Positions 10,266 through 19,345 of a stretch of DNA of 20,167 bases are shown one piece after another. The stretch is from Pleurotus djamor (Eukaryota; Basidiomycota; Agaricomycetes; Agaricales; Pleurotaceae), in the NCBI GenBank assembly GCA_029747585.1, contig JAPEVF010000807.1, forward strand, positions 1-20,167. Reading direction: 5' to 3'. The translations under genes and the position numbers were made by a program. The notes beneath the pieces were generated by a model. That model saw only the letters and a program-made list of their open reading frames with translations, had not been told where the DNA came from and did not search any database. Numbering within the stretch: the first letter of the stretch is position 1; the number at the start of each line of letters is the position of its first letter.

Positions 10266-12039
10266 CTAACTGCCCGTGGACGAGCGGTCTTTCCAGCGCA
10301 GACGTTCAATCCCAATATCCCAGGGTGAGTCACGCTGTGATTTGTCGATGACGCAGTCCTTGTCACTGCAGTATCCATTTTCTACCCACCGAAATAGGCC
10401 ACCTGCACTGTACTGGGTGATTGAGTACCGGGTTTCGCTGGCTTTGATGGGTAAATTGGAATGATGGATAAGTGCAGATGGAATAAGGACGGTTGAACCA
10501 GGAGGGAACCGAAGGATGATTCCTAGCTCCCAGAGTACCAAATGACCCCCTTCCTCAGGGTTGAAATGTCCAAGGGCAGTAATCGCGCACATCCCAGTCG
10601 ATAGGTTGGCGTAGTCGAGGTGGGGTATGGATACCGTCCGAGGGCCGAAGTTCACAGTAATCGAACCGTACGGTGTGTTCGCGAAATTCCTACGGAGCTC
10701 AGGTTGGGAATTCTGGAGTCCATCCAAGGTTTCTCGGTAGTATGTTGACAGCTCTGGGAGGTAGCCATCCAATAGGCCACTCTGAAAGCCTGCAACTCGT
10801 TTAATGTTGTTGTCTGATATGACGTTCTTCATAGCGGCTACGTTTTCATCGCAATCCGTCAGATTGCTCGGCCGCGTCCGCCCTAGTCCAAAAGCAAACC
10901 CGGCAGCTAGTGCAGGAAATAGACCTCGTCGATGGTCAACCTGCTTTTGCGTGAATCGACATTGGGCGCGTGCGTTCTCGATGACTTCTGCACACCCATT
11001 CGCAACGTCGGGCCATGTTTCGTCTCGAGGGGAGCCACCACACACAACAATGCGGTCGAAGCAGTCTACTAGGCACAAACCCTCCCTGTTCCAATGAGTC
11101 CAATCAATTCCTATTGGCCATGAGGTGGCTTACCTTCCGTCCCATTCAATGAGCTGGAAGCCTTCACTGATAAGATCATCAAGACTTTTCTCAGTCAACC
11201 CCGAGACGGCGACATGTTTGTCCTCCTTCAATACCGATCCCTTCTTATCCATCCGTCCAATATAGCCTGAGCCCGAACGCCGGGCTGACGAGGCTGAGTA
11301 CGATGATACCGCGATACGTTTTGTCTCATGAACTCGGCGTCTGCTGATGGCTCTGACTTTGAGTCCATGCTTAGCATCGTCGATGATCCGTGTTTCTCTT
11401 CGTTTCTCCTTTCGCTGCAGTTTACTCCTGTATTTGCGTTTCTCAGCCCTCGAGAGTTTAGAGGCAGATGGGTCTTCATTGGACGGGGTTGTGGTGTAGT
11501 GATTGTGCGAATTTTCTAAACGACCTGCGGTTCTACCTATATCGTCGTCTCTACCGTCACGTCCAACCTCAGAGACGAAGGACTTCGTGCCTCCCACTTC
11601 AGAGGCAAAGCCCTCAGACTGAGGCTCCAACCTCTCTTTGCAACGGTGCGCCGCCTCAACCTCCTCAATAGGGGCTGAGTCCTCCACTGAGTCCGCCAAG
11701 TCATCGCCAGGGCCGAGGCGGTCAACCAGGCGATCCAGGAGAGTGGATAGATCAATGGTCAACTCATAGCGAGTTTCTGCCGTGATGCCCCACGGAGAAA
11801 AAACTGCCCCGGAACGGGTAATGCGCCCTAGCAAGAAAAGTTAGAGGGTTGAAGCCTACGTTGGGGACAATTTACGGGGGCAGTACAACGGCGCCACACC
11901 ACCTCAACTAATGCGCCATCCAGGGTTGGACGGACAACAACCAGTGAGGGCGGCGTGTTGGTCTCGGCGATATCCCAGGTTGGACTTCACCGAGACGATG
12001 AAAGGTAGGAGGAATTAAACTCAAGGACTTACCCAACAT
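10266..12039 (-). CDS. TET/JBP family 2-oxoglutarate/Fe(II) dioxygenase, 506 aa
   Basis: Exons are 12039-12033 (ATGTTGG, seven coding bases), 11827-11134 and 11085-10266; introns are 205 and 48 nt, and the total of 1,521 nt closes in frame. Residues ~110-215 are basic, with a KLSRAEKRKYRSKLQRKEKR segment. The junction GFQLIEWDGR|EGLCLVDCFDRIVV begins the conserved region typical of fungal TET/JBP proteins. In the double-stranded beta-helix core, Fe(II) ligands are predicted as His389 and Asp391 (IPHLDYAN) and His441 or His442 (IHHSNLPI), with Arg453 in ETRYSITQYSAGGLF for 2-oxoglutarate. This family oxidises 5-methylcytosine to hydroxymethyl- and further oxidised forms in DNA, in the nucleus. 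All key residues are present, so activity is plausible. It diverges from the transposase gene across 303 bp, suggesting co-expression. A plausible role is to modify methylation of element or target DNA; that is inference. Confidence 0.9.
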
Positions 12040-12342
12040 CGCAGAGAGGTGACGTTTCTCGATGGATTTCAGCTTTCAATCCGGGCGGGTGGTGGTGGGG
12101 GGAGGTTCAAGAAAATTTTCAGGGACACACGGTCAAATAAAGGCGGGTGGATAGGGGTCTCCTGGCGATCTACGATCACATCTGCATCTTTCTCATCGTC
12201 CCCTCGCAATTTCCCCGTATCCCGTCGATTGAATCTCGCAGAATGCCCGCTGCCGCTGACCGAAAGCCAGGAGCACAGGTTGGCAGTACCATAGGCCCTA
12301 CCAACCAAGCAACCAAAGTCGTGGTCGCACTTCTCTCTCTGA
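12040..12342. promoter_or_regulatory. Bidirectional TET-transposase promoter region with possible uORF
   Basis: 303 bp separate the TET start (12039, -) from the transposase start (12343, +). A half-CRE TGACGT lies at 12050-12055, and an AAATAAAGG stretch near 12136 could be a weak TATA-like element. An upstream ATG at 12243 opens a 53-codon frame that ends at 12404, overlapping the transposase ATG out of frame. If transcribed, it would reduce transposase translation. Transcript starts are unknown. Confidence 0.45.
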
Positions 12343-15300
12343 ATGGCCCGGAGACATCGTCACGCATCCTCCAATCCCACCATCCTGTCGTTCAATATTC
12401 GTGATGACGACATATTCGGACTCGACGCAGACGAATACTTTCCAGATGACACCTTCGTCGCCACTGTCAACCGTGTTTCTGAGGACGGTCGACGCGTCTA
12501 TCAGCAGTTGCTTACCATCCCCGCCCCTTCTCCCCACAAACAAGACACACACGATCAGACGCTGCCTACTACCGTAAATCCACAACAAGGACACACTCGT
12601 CTCAGCTCTCTGGCTGTCGATTCTCTATGGAATGATGACGTTTCGGATGACGGGGACTGCTTACCTGAGTCAGGTCATGACAATGGGAGTGCCTACAGTG
12701 AGATGGATATGGACTCTACACAGGTGGGACGGTCGGACGTCCCCTCAAAGAAGAAAGCACCACGCTATGTATCCTCTGTGGGTACTCCATCCCTTTCCCT
12801 CCTGAATTTTCCGTTGACTATGCTTTGCGCACAGGATGAACCCCTCAAGGAATGGCTCCCGTTCCAAAGGGAGTACCTAAATGAGCTTCTTCAGCACGAG
12901 TCACGTCGATCAAGTACCTGCGAGATCTGCGAGGTCCCTTTTACGCGTTCGGAAGGGGTCACATGTGAGGAGTGCTTTGACGGAAGGGTGCTATGTCGCC
13001 GGTGCTGCATTGACACCCACGTATACCACCCACTTCATCGGATCAAGGTGTGTCGCCTCTCCATATACTCTGATACACCTAAAACTCGCCCCAACAGGAG
13101 TGGAATGGTAAATGCTACCTTCCTTCGTCTCTCAAAGCTATTGGACTTCGAGTCCAACTGGGACATCGCCCAGGGGTCCCCTGCTCGCATCCATCCTCAT
13201 TCCCTGACTTCGTTGTAATCCACGTCAACGGACTCCATGTCGTGCACGTTAACTTCTGCTCCTGTGAACAGGCTCCGAAGCATGGTCTCCCCCACCTACA
13301 GCTGCTACGCCGGCGCTGGTTTCCTGCAACAACGACCCAACCTCAGACCTGCGCGACGCTTTCCATGCTGCAGCACTTTGCGATGGTCACTCTTCAAGGG
13401 AAAATAACGGTCTATGATTACTACTCTGCCATCGAAAAGCTCACGGATAACATATTTACCAGCAGCCTCCCGGTAAGAAAGCTGCTTTATCGTCCAAGTC
13501 CGCTAACCGATCTCCGTTCTAGGCTCGGTACAAGGAAATGACGCGGATTGTTCGTGAACACCGGTACCTCAGCTCTCTCAAACGCGGTGGCCGAGTTCAC
13601 GAAGATGGAGGGATTGATGGCACCCAGAATGGAGATCTAGGAGTCGTCTGTCCAGCTTGCCCCGACCCAGACGTCAACCTTCCGCCAAACTGGACCCAGG
13701 TCCCAAAGGAACAAAAGTTTGTCCCCAGTACTTCCTCCTCTCTTCAATAAACTAACCTGACCTTTCTAGATTTATCTACACGCTATTCATCGCTCTTGAT
13801 GCGTGTTTTCGGCTGAAGCGACGTTTGGTATCGTCAGTGAAGAAGGATCCTGGGCTAGGTATCGGGTGGAGTTATTTTGTGGAACGCGAGCCGTTTCGTA
13901 AGTATCTGCTCGGCGTAACCGATCAGAAGGAGGTGAGTGGACATTGTTGTCGGCTTCGTCGCCTTGTGTAACTTACAATTCACGTATAGATCAGTACTTG
14001 CAGCGGCCTGGCTGCGCTAGACTACGCTAACACCAAGTTCTCAAGAGGCTATGCTGTAACCGGTGTATGCCTTGGCGTTTGCGCACGACATGAAATGATC
14101 CAACGCAACGGTGCCGTCGACCTACAGGTCGGTGAGCGGTGAGTAGCCTGACTATGGTCGTCTTCATTCTTCTTTTCAGTTCTTGTTGTCTGACCCATGG
14201 TTACTTTGTGTGAAGGTACGCCAATATGGACTATTGCTTTGGGTCCCTCCTGCGTCATTACGATCCCCGACTCAATCTACTCGTGTCGTACGACATCGCA
14301 TGCCAATGGGGGAAGCACGCCGTCTCTCGACTTGCAAGTCTACCGTCCCTCGTGCGATCCAAACTCGCCCATAACCAGATTCGTTTTGCGATCCCCAAGC
14401 TCCACATCCACTCACATACGAAGTTCTGTCAACAAACTTACTCCCTCAACTACCTACCAGGAGTTGGCCGCACTGATGGTGAGGGAATCGAGCGACCATG
14501 GGCGAATATCGGTGCGACTGCCACAAGCACTCGAGTCATGGGCCCAGGAGCGCGAGAGGAAACGTTGAATCAGCACTGGGGACATTGGAATTGGCAGAAG
14601 CTTATTGGGCTCGGCAAGCACAGTTCCCTTTCCTCATCGCTGACTCAGGCTAACCGTGATCTTTCACCTGCAGGTCAACTTTTAAGCAAACGTCTCAAAA
14701 ATTCATACAAGGAGCAAAGTATTCAAGAGGAATCTTTCGCCGTTTTTTCGGCGAAGCAAGGGACACGCATAAAGAAGTGGGAGCAGATGGTTCGTGATTT
14801 TGAGGCGGACGGTTTGAAGCCCAACCCATACAGTGTTGGGGATCAAGGTGAGTTGACTACATCTACCGTTTTCTGGCCGCCGTCTCACGAACCTACTCAG
14901 GAATCAAAGAGAACCAAGTTCGACTCAAGTTCGCTCAGGACGAAGCCAAGGAAATCAGCAGGGGGGCGAAGGCCGTATGTGATGTGACTCCAAGTGCTTT
15001 CATTCAAGAAGGCTTAGACATCGAGGAACAGCAGTAGGTGCTAATACCCTAGTGCCTTCAGATGAGCTAACCTTTACCTGACTTAGACGACGGCTCCGTT
15101 TTGCAGCGCAGGGCTCGAAGTCAACAACGACAACCCAGGAGCTGGATATCCTCGACCTGCGCACCAAGCTCAGCCGTAGGCTCGCTCGCTTCCGTCTATG
15201 GCAAGCAGCCTACATGCCAAGCGTCATCCCCCTCCTCACGGCGAGGACTGTGCCTGAAGAGGAGGAGATCGAGTCCGTGCCCCTCCTCCTCCTTCCTTCC

Positions 15301-16209
15301 TGCTTGGATGCTGAGGCTCGCAGCATGTGCCTTGGCAACGTTGGAGCTGTGGAGAAGGAGTTCCGCGATGCTGAGTGCCAAACTGCACTCAACGAAATAA
15401 GGAACACCTTGCTCATCAAGTCACGGTTACTCGGCTACAAGAATCGAAACGCACGACACCAAACAGCGAATACACGAACACGAACGCTCATCAACCGTAA
15501 CGAGACGAAGATCAAGCAGCAAGCTGCCAAATACCAAAATGCCTGGACAAAACTCACGGCCTTGGCTGCTGACGGTGAGGTGATCAGGTGGCAGAAGCTC
15601 GAACAGGACGACATTCGGTGTATGCAGGATGCTAATACCCTTACATCCCAGCATGCGCGGAGCGAACGGCATGTCGAGAATGGACGACCCGATGCGACCA
15701 CCGTGACCGGGATTGACGGCGACCGCAGCAACAAGGGTAAAACGTCGGTTGGAGAACGCCTGGTCCCCCGTGAGGGATACCGCACCATATCTTGGATTTG
15801 GATGGATGCAAAGCAGAAAGGGGGGGATATCCAAGCAGGGATGGACGAAGGTGAGTATAACATTATTTTTATTTGGTGTCTATCTCTGACATGGTTTCTA
15901 GTACTACGAGCGGAATGGGCGAAAGCATTTGCTCGTGTTCGGCGGTGGACTGAGGAAATCGCACTCCTCAAAGAAGAGATGCGACGGACACTCGTCTCGC
16001 TAAGACACGGAGCACGCCACTGGGAGTCAAGAGCCGCAGCATCCTCAAACCCAGGCCAAGTTGCATACGCGCACCGCCAAGCACATATTCGGTTTAGTCT
16101 TGCAGACAAGTTCGAGCGCGGCTGGTTAGATGAATCCGGAGCCGACGACGACGACGAAGCGGGGGAGGGGGCCAGCGACGACAACGACGACGACGCACCA
16201 GAGGATTAG
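12343..16209 (+). CDS. KDZ transposase with CxC2 cysteine cluster, 1,101 aa
   Basis: Eleven exons with introns at 12778-12834, 13048-13097, 13473-13522, 13717-13769, 13933-13989, 14139-14215, 14614-14673 (GC-AG), 14848-14900, 15034-15086 and 15851-15901 give 3,306 coding nt without a stop. Residues 1-145 are acidic and Ser-rich. The CxC2 cluster spans ~174-213 (CEIC, CEEC, CRRCC, H..H..H), a zinc-binding DNA-recognition candidate. The RNase H-like core shows IALDACFRLKRR (Asp416), VCARHEMI, SYDIACQWGKH (Asp536) and TDGEGIERPWANIG (Glu599/Glu602), the D..D..E set expected of Kyakuja-Dileera-Zisupton transposases. The family usually has N where this copy has Cys418. NQHWGHWNWQKLIGLG follows the core. 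The C-terminal third is helical and charged, ending in an Asp-rich tail. It should excise and reinsert the element through the inverted repeats. It appears full length and intact. Confidence 0.93.
14614..14673 (+). other. GC-AG intron in the transposase gene
   Basis: The junction G|GCAAGC ... CTGCAG|GT restores the family motif LIGLG|QLLSKRL. No GT donor nearby gives the same protein. The 60-nt intron is a multiple of three and has no in-frame stop, so retention would add 20 residues rather than truncate the protein. Confidence 0.65.
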
Positions 16210-16528
16210 GATACAGCACGATTGTTTGATAAGATAAGATATTGGTACCTTGATCAGATCCTTGCTTGATTAGATTTAGCTATCCGACTTTGATTAGATA
16301 AGTTTTATCAATATTAACTCAGAATTAATTATTGGAATAGTTTTTTTCCTAGTGAATTTAAAATCTTTATTATACCCTGCCCGAGAAATCATGTCTGGTA
16401 ATGCATTATGGTGAACGAGGCTATTAAGAAACAATGTATTATAGATGTTACAATACATTATACCTTTCCCATAATGTATTTTGCTTTTCTAAGGGAGAAA
16501 GCCCTGGTGAGCATTACAATATATTGTT
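16210..16528. repeat. Right subterminal region with AATGTATT-type octamer array
   Basis: No gene is seen. The first ~160 bp are AT-rich with several GATTAGAT or GATAAGAT-like units. From 16400 octamers resembling those at the left end appear: AATGTATT/AATACATT at 16433-16440, 16452-16459 and 16473-16480, with variants AATGCATT (16400-16407) and AATATATT (16518-16525). Another exact copy lies within the inverted repeat at 16581-16588. Confidence 0.6.
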
Positions 16529-16606
16529 GGCTACTTCTCCACTGAACAATGCAATACAATTAGGGCAACAACCCTAGAATAATACATTGTCCCTACAGCA
16601 ATGGGT
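16529..16606 (-). repeat. Right terminal inverted repeat of KDZ element
   Basis: Read on the minus strand it parallels 5066-5143. It shares TGCTGTAG near the tip, the GCCCTA block, and the perfect 20-mer core at 16532-16551. Confidence 0.85.
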
Positions 16607-16615
16607 GTTTGCTCC
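16607..16615 (+). repeat. Right target-site duplication GTTTGCTCC
   Basis: Identical to 5057-5065 and adjacent to the outer end of the right inverted repeat. It is followed by the remaining 37 nt of the interrupted Ulp1 intron. Confidence 0.8.
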
Positions 16616-16652
16616 GAGATCAATTGGTATCGTCATCATCTCTTCGTCACAG

Positions 16653-17123
16653 AACAACGTTCATCTTCATCCTTGATTCAATTGGGCGGAGACACGCCGC
16701 TACCGGCGAGATCCTGAACACGTACCTCAAACTTGAAGCGAAGGCGAAGAAAAACATCGACGTCTCTTGTGATGCTCAAACTCTCCATGCTCATGTATGT
16801 TGTGTGTCCTCTCTTCTCAACTCGGGATCTCATATACTTTCGAAGGTACCTTTGCAAGCAAACAATACCGATTGTGGTGTTTATCTGCTTCACTTCGCAC
16901 GATTATTCATGAATAATCCCATTAAGTTTTCTAAAATCATCCAGGTGTGTACAGTCCCTCACCCAGGTCAGATACTTCATCACGGTCATCGCAGTCCTCA
17001 AGTCGCACAAGCCGTGAATCCCAACTGGTTGATTGGGAATTTGATGGCATCGTTGGTTTCCGTCGCAACTTCGCCAACAAGATTGCCGCTTTCAGAACCT
17101 CAGCTTCTCAGCGCCACCGCTAA
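16653..17123 (+). CDS. Ulp1-like (C48) cysteine protease, 3' exons
   Basis: This is the continuation of the protease gene beginning at 3452. Exons are 16653-16794, 16846-16944 and 16995-17123, with introns of 51 and 50 nt and stop TAA at 17121. TFIFILDSIGRRH supplies the catalytic Asp403. KVPLQ-type context (VPLQANNTDCGVYLLHFARLF) supplies Gln446 of the oxyanion hole and nucleophile Cys452. The C-terminus (LVDWEFDGIVGFRRNFANKI) fits the usual end of these proteases. With the left exons the coding total is 1,554 nt, exactly 518 codons. So no coding base was lost, and the His-Asp-Cys triad is complete if an 11.6-kb intron could be spliced. Standing alone, this half has no His and is unlikely to be active. 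The MFS gene follows by 163 bp. Confidence 0.75.
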
Positions 17124-17286
17124 CCAAAACCAGGCTTATGGACACTTCGGGCATTTGTACCAGGGCTGGCGGTGGGCACTTTACATAAGTAAATAGCTAT
17201 CACGTACACACAACAAACATACGTTGACGTTGCATCTTGTATTTTATTCCCCACTGTCACTCATCCTGCTCACGCGTCTTCCAGGC

Positions 17287-19345
17287 ATGGAAGAACAGCT
17301 TGAAACTTTCAGTCACCCCGTCAAACCACAAGACACTTCGATCGTCGTCCGAGTCGCAGAACCCGAAGTTAAGATGGCCCAAAGAAAACGACTGGAAGGA
17401 CAGTTATTGCGCAAGCTCGACCGCCGAATGTCTTTTCTCATAGTTTTGATGATCCTCAACATCGTGCGCGATTTTTCTTGTCTTATGACTCTTGCTGAAT
17501 TCGTGTTTTGACTCCCGTCTATCAGATAGACAGAAACAATGTCGCGTAGGGCGTCTAGTACTCATCCAGTGTCTTCGAACCGCTGACATTGAACAGAGCC
17601 GCAAGACTGCGAGGCATGGAAAATGAACTAGACTTGACTAGTGCACAATATTCGACAATCATCTCCATTTATTATGTTGGCTACATCATGATGCAGATAC
17701 CCTCGTGCGTGCGCGTTGGTCAATTGATCCGGACCCCCGTGACTCTTGACCTGAATTCGACTATAGAAACATGTTATTGGTTTACTTCGGAAAGCCATCC
17801 CTGTACTTGACATCTTGTTCTATTGCCTGGGGTTCGATTACAATCCTTACCGGTCAGTGTCAGCTTGCGTCCTCTTGGGCTTACCACTAATCAACTCTTC
17901 TGAAGTTAGGGATGACCACCAAGTAAGTGGCTTTTCGTGGGTGTCGCTGACTTGTCAAACATTTTGGCCCCAGCTTCTACGGCGTCTTCATCTGCCAANT
18001 TTTTTCTGGGAATGGTTGAAGCTACGTGTGAGTTGCTTGAATACTATGTCCCTTCGAAAACAACGAAGTCATTCCGAACGCGTAGTTCTTCCCGGTGCAT
18101 TATTTTTAATCTCCCGATGGTACAAACGCGGTATGACACATTAGTCATCGTCTCAATGCGCATTCTAACGCAAATTAGATGAGCTTGGGCTTCGATCGGG
18201 TATATTGTTCTGCGGAAGCTTCATATCCAGCGCGTTTGGCCCTCTAATAGCGTCAGGTATTCTAAATTCGACAGAAGGAATGTTAGGGAAATCCGCTTGG
18301 AGGTATGTCCTCGAGGTGACCCGACTCAGTGTCCAACTTGATGACCTTTTGCATACTCAAACCAGGTGGCTTTTTTACATTGCGGGTGCCCTTACCGTCG
18401 TTACGTCGTGTCTTGGTTTCCTAGTGATCCCAGACTTTCCCGACACATCTTCGCGGTGGCTTTCTCCTTCCTTACAGTTAATCGCCAAGACTCGGCTCCA
18501 AGAAGTGGGTTACCCCGACAGTGAGGTGGGCTACCGCGAGGGCTTTGTCCTCGCGTGTAATGACGGGAAAACATGGTGGATTACAGGTATCATGCTCACA
18601 GGCCAACTATCGTATTCCTTCGTTATTTTCTTCCCCACATTGACCGAAACGCTTGGGTATAACACAACACATACCCTGCTTCTATGTGCACCGCCGTGGA
18701 TCCTAGCCACCTTCTATGCCTTCGTGGTGACGAGGTTTATTCATCATGCTGACTTTCGGAGGACACACTAACGTTCGGCTCTCCTCAGACACTCTGACGC
18801 CATTCGGGAGCGCTGCTGGCACAGTGTTTCACCCATGGTAACCTCCTTAATTGGCTTCATAATCGCAATGAGCACCACATCTATCCCAGCAAGATATGTA
18901 TCCTTGTCAGTGGATTCGCGCCCTTCCACCACGAAGATTTCTGTTGACGCTCAAATCATACACTAGATTCTTCATGGCGGTTGCTCCTGTCTCAGGGATG
19001 TGTATCATGGCATGGGCGATGTCAACGATTCAGCCACCACCCAAACGTGCCATTGGCATAGCCATCATAAATGGAATCTCGCAACTTAGCTTAGTTGCAG
19101 GCCCGTAAGCCGTCAATGATATCCTGTGGTCTCGCAAGAACTCATCTATTTGTTGAATTAGCTATGTATGGGATCAAAACTGGGGACCATCATATGTTCG
19201 TTCCTTCGGTGTTTGCTTAGGTTCTGGCGGCGCCAGTATCATCATGGCCGTTGCACTGAGGCAGCACCTATCAAGGCTCAACTCAAAAGCCCATGAAGAT
19301 GAATTGGCACAGCAACAAACCGTCGGCTTTAGATACATGCTTTAA
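17287..19345 (+). CDS. MFS transporter, Dal5/anion:cation symporter type, ~477 aa
   Basis: ATG at 17287; introns at 17464-17525, 17546-17596, 17705-17766, 17853-17909, 17923-17973, 18028-18085, 18131-18178, 18303-18365, 18735-18788, 18906-18966 and 19105-19161; stop TAA at 19343. Skipping the N at 17999 gives 1,434 nt in frame. After a cytosolic N-terminus, family motifs appear in order: YIDRNNVA-like IDRNNVA, ARLRGMENELDLTSAQYSTI, YVGYIMMQIPSN, FFLGMVEAT, PGALFLISRWYKRDELGLR, ISSAFGPLIASGIL, IPDFPDTSSRWLSP, FFPTLTETLGYN, LLLCAPPW and KRAIGIAIINGISQL. These are the hallmarks of fungal plasma-membrane permeases related to Dal5 (allantoate/ureidosuccinate) and Tna1 (nicotinate). Length and ~12 hydrophobic segments fit the family. 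The substrate cannot be read from sequence. It appears intact and is unrelated to the transposon. Confidence 0.85.

Larger units (their letters stand above)
5066..16606 (+). mobile_element. KDZ DNA transposon carrying TET/JBP and two further cargo genes
   Basis: An 11,541-bp element is bounded by imperfect terminal inverted repeats (5066-5143 and 16529-16606) and a 9-bp direct repeat. From left to right it holds an ~803-aa gene (-), a ~326-aa gene (-), a TET/JBP dioxygenase (-) and a KDZ transposase (+). The transposase and TET models are uninterrupted. The two other genes are uninterrupted once single N bases at homopolymers are skipped. It sits inside one intron of an Ulp1-like gene. Linkage of TET/JBP genes with KDZ transposases is established for basidiomycetes. 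What is seen here is a single copy with defined ends and insertion site. Intact genes and a clean duplication suggest a fairly recent insertion, though the two inverted repeats differ from each other at roughly a quarter of positions. Confidence 0.9.
5053..16652 (+). other. Ulp1 intron expanded from 50 nt to 11.6 kb by transposon
   Basis: The donor GTGAGT at 5053 and the acceptor CACAG ending at 16652 join in phase (codon 395, TC|A). Removing the element and one copy of the 9-bp direct repeat leaves a 50-nt intron, which is the typical size in this window. This identifies the insertion site as intronic rather than exonic. Confidence 0.75.

Noticed and set aside
11828..11834. TTG at 11834 as the TET start codon
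   Set aside because: It lies in the last bases of the 205-nt intron. A real ATG in a short upstream exon gives the same N-terminal residues with consensus splice sites.
15435..16184. Minus-strand 249-codon Ser-rich frame
   Set aside because: Antisense to the transposase C-terminal exons, which are supported by splicing and frame closure.
3452..17123. Ulp1-like protease as cargo of the KDZ element
   Set aside because: Its two halves lie outside the inverted repeats and the 9-bp duplication, and they join precisely through a normal-sized intron, so it is the insertion target.
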